From Thiomonas sp. (lineage in GTDB: Bacteria > Pseudomonadota > Gammaproteobacteria > Burkholderiales > Burkholderiaceae_C), in contig DAICZP010000139.1 in assembly GCA_027311065.1 (NCBI GenBank), forward strand, positions 1-54,403: a DNA stretch of 54,403 nucleotides. The letters run 5' to 3'. The position numbers and the translations under genes were made by a program. The notes under the pieces were generated by a model that saw only the letters and a list, made by a program, of their open reading frames with translations, searched no databases and was not told the DNA's origin. Every line of letters starts with the position of its first letter. Within the stretch, counting starts at the first letter, position 1. Below are positions 52,766-54,403 of this stretch, piece by piece.

Positions 52766-53743
52766 GTGAACCACGAAACTCCTTATGCCGACCTGGGGCC
52801 GGACGACGTGCTCAACGCGGTCGACGCCCTCGGGCCGCGCTGCGACGGCAGGCTGCTTCAACTCAACAGTTTCGAGAACCGCGTGTTCCAGCTCGGTCTG
52901 GAGGATGGCGGCCAATGCGTGGCCAAGTTCTATCGTCCCGGGCGCTGGAGCGATGCGGCCATCCTTGAAGAGCATGCCTTCACCCTCGAGCTGGCGCACC
53001 GCGAAATTCCGGCCGTGCCGCCCCTGGACGTCGGCGGCAGTACCCTGCATCACATCGCGGGCCACCGGTTCGCACTGTTCGCGAGGCAAGGCGGAAGGGC
53101 CCCCGAACTTGAACGCGAGGAGGCGCTAGAGTGGCTGGGGCGCTACCTTGGCCGCATTCATGCGGTCGGTGGCGCCCAGGCCTACCGGGCACGCCCCGCC
53201 CTGGACGTGCAATCTTTTGGTGTCGAAAGCCGCGACCGCATCCTCGCCGGCGACTGGCTGCCGGGAGCGTTGCGGACGCCATGGGGCGATGTCGCGACAC
53301 AGGCCATCGATGGGGTGCGCGCTGCCTATGCGCGTGCCGGAGATGTCCGTATGCTGCGACTCCACGGTGACTGTCACATCGGCAACGTGCTGTGGACCGA
53401 CGATGGACCGCATTTCGTCGACTTCGATGACAGCCGTACCGGCCCGGCGGTGCAGGACTTGTGGATGCTGCTCTCGGGTGACGAGGATGCCATGCGCAGG
53501 CAGCTTGCAGCCCTGTTGCGTGGCTACGAAATGTTTTCCGCTTTCGATGACCGCGAGCGGCACCTCATCGAAGCGCTGCGTACCCTGCGCCTGCTGCATT
53601 ACAGCGCCTGGATCGCCGGGCGCTGGAACGACCCGGCTTTTCCGGCCGCGTTCCCGTGGTTCGGTACGGCCGGTTACTGGCAGGAGCGCATCATCGAACT
53701 GCAGGAGCAGGTGGCGCTGATGCGGGCTCCACCGAGAATCTGA
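52766..53743 (+). CDS. srkA: Stress response kinase A (SrkA/YihE-type)
   Basis: 325 residues from the GTG at 52766; the longer frame overlaps the hydrolase. Family start DLGPDDVLNAVDALGPRCDG, RLLQLNSFENRVFQLGLEDG, K54 in VAKFYRPGRW, catalytic LRLHGDCHIGNVLW (D202, N207) and metal site FVDFDDSRTGP (D219). In E. coli SrkA is a protein kinase that counters MazF-mediated death and stress damage. Substrates in other bacteria are unknown. Confidence 0.92.
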   Translation: MNHETPYADLGPDDVLNAVDALGPRCDGRLLQLNSFENRVFQLGLEDGGQCVAKFYRPGRWSDAAILEEHAFTLELAHREIPAVPPLDVGGSTLHHIAGHRFALFARQGGRAPELEREEALEWLGRYLGRIHAVGGAQAYRARPALDVQSFGVESRDRILAGDWLPGALRTPWGDVATQAIDGVRAAYARAGDVRMLRLHGDCHIGNVLWTDDGPHFVDFDDSRTGPAVQDLWMLLSGDEDAMRRQLAALLRGYEMFSAFDDRERHLIEALRTLRLLHYSAWIAGRWNDPAFPAAFPWFGTAGYWQERIIELQEQVALMRAPPRI

Positions 53744-53769
53744 AGCCCATGCAACCGACAGGACATCGT

Positions 53770-53943
53770 ATGCGATCCATTTTCATCATGGCCTTGCTGC
53801 TCGGCGTGGGTACCGCGTTGTCGGGTTGTGGCGTGGTGGCGGCACCGTGCCGGATCGCGTCGGCAGTCATCAAGGTCGTTCCGGTCGTCGGCCATGCCGC
53901 TGCCGTTCCGACCGACGTCTGTGCCGACGCCATCGACCCCTGA
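53770..53943 (+). CDS. Small DUF6726-type lipoprotein
   Basis: 57 residues. Signal peptide with lipobox LSGC (MRSIFIMALLLGVGTALSGC), then a short mature part GVVAAPCRIASAVIKVVPVV ending AAVPTDVCADAIDP, with two further cysteines. I recognise this as a small betaproteobacterial lipoprotein family (DUF6726) of unknown role. An ATG 21 bp upstream is in frame; the chosen start gives a proper signal peptide. It follows srkA by 26 bp. Confidence 0.75.
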   Translation: MRSIFIMALLLGVGTALSGCGVVAAPCRIASAVIKVVPVVGHAAAVPTDVCADAIDP

Positions 53944-53953
53944 GAGTCGCGGG

Positions 53954-53971
53954 AACACGGCGTGCCGCGTT
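53954..53971. terminator. Hairpin between convergent genes
   Basis: AACACGGC-GT-GCCGCGTT is an 8-bp dyad with one mismatch, filling the gap before the convergent thioesterase stop codon at 53972. It may serve both strands. There is no strong T-run. Confidence 0.3.
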
Positions 53972-54403
53972 TCAGCGCGGGCGTACGAACAGCGTGTGCA
54001 GGCTGCGCCCACAGGGCCCCCCGCTGTCGAACACCGTGGCGTCGGTCGTGCCGACGCCTGATGGATCGATGACACTGCGCGCGTCCATGCCCGTCCAGTC
54101 ACGATCATCGGCGACCGGTCTGTGCAGGCTGAGCTGCAAGTCGACGGGAACGAAGGTCCAGTCACGCAGGGGAAGTTCGGCACTGACACCGTTGGCTGAA
54201 TCAAGCATCAGCAGCAGGCGATCAAGTCCGGTCGTGGCTTCGCTGTCGACGAGTCCGATGCGCGGACGCGCCCACACGGTGGCGGGGCCCAGCGTATCGA
54301 AGCCGCCGCGCCAGAAACGCCACTCCATCGCTTGCGCGTAGGGGAAGGAAGCCACGCCTGGAAACAGCACCACCTCGGCGCCGGCCCCGGGCAGGGGCGG
54401 GAG
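53972..54403 (-). CDS. Thioesterase-like (4HBT_3) protein, 5' end cut by the window
   Basis: 144 residues of the C-terminal part; the frame is still open at the window edge, so the start lies beyond 54403. Thioesterase superfamily marks: LRDWTFVPVDLQLSLHRPVA, then DDRDWTGMDARSVIDPSGVG and TTDATVFDSGGPCGRSLHTL. This is the second hot-dog repeat of acyl-CoA thioesterase-like proteins (TesB-related). Substrate chain length cannot be said. Confidence 0.75.
   Translation of the reverse strand, partial: LPPLPGAGAEVVLFPGVASFPYAQAMEWRFWRGGFDTLGPATVWARPRIGLVDSEATTGLDRLLLMLDSANGVSAELPLRDWTFVPVDLQLSLHRPVADDRDWTGMDARSVIDPSGVGTTDATVFDSGGPCGRSLHTLFVRPR

Overview
The window reads as chromosomal DNA of a GC-rich betaproteobacterium, most probably Burkholderiales. 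The evidence is the even high-GC codon use, the tricarballylate (tcu) genes, the sigma/DUF3619/DUF3106 operon, a YaeQ protein, a PilU ATPase, a DUF6726 small lipoprotein and the five-gene ATP-grasp/alpha-E/transglutaminase cluster that I know from that order. The genus cannot be fixed from this sequence. I saw no rRNA, tRNA, CRISPR array, insertion sequence, phage gene or replication origin. The genes are densely packed, mostly operons beside a divergent regulator.

Layout. 1-6.7 kb: a relic of an ABC permease, then a LysR regulator divergent from tcuA-tcuB, an MHS-type transporter and an oddly arranged CaiB-type CoA transferase (tricarballylate use). 6.7-9.1 kb, minus strand: an autoregulated-looking ECF sigma operon (NTF2-like secreted protein, ECF sigma, anti-sigma, cytochrome P460) with a textbook ECF promoter. 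9.25-14 kb: dienelactone hydrolase, then an operon of OFA-type transporter, DUF1275 protein and gamma-glutamyltransferase-like enzyme. 14-16 kb: glutathione-dependent formaldehyde detoxification (frmA, frmB). 16-18.1 kb, minus: a second sigma/anti-sigma operon, then a two-gene operon for a secreted protein and a 59-residue lipoprotein. 18.3-21 kb: operator, glutathione S-transferase, cupin, TetR, strong terminator, then ohr. 21-25 kb: DoxX and an NADP-binding reductase divergent from LysR, YecA-like protein, another LysR.

25.2-32 kb: the metabolic centrepiece. A transporter, CoA transferase, HMG-CoA-lyase-like enzyme, LeuC/LeuD-like hydratase and Old Yellow Enzyme are tightly spaced and face a LysR gene. 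Read together they predict citraconate/(R)-citramalate breakdown to acetyl-CoA and pyruvate: hydration by LeuCD, CoA transfer, C-C cleavage. With tcuAB this makes the window rich in uptake and oxidation of unusual di- and tricarboxylates. 32.3-34 kb: cyanase, a RIO-family kinase and a small conserved protein.

34.3-43.6 kb: five plus-strand genes (permuted ATP-grasp, alpha-E, transglutaminase-DUF2126, an ATP-grasp/alpha-E fusion and a second transglutaminase) look like two sets of the same peptide-ligase/transglutaminase system, whose product is unknown. This is the best candidate for poorly described biology here. 43.7-54.4 kb: YaeQ, coniferyl-aldehyde-dehydrogenase-like enzyme, PilU with a TTG start, LrgA/LrgB with divergent LysR, a TetR gene with a clear inverted repeat, small unknown proteins, two alpha/beta hydrolases, SrkA-like kinase, a DUF6726 lipoprotein and the 3' part of a thioesterase gene cut by the window end.
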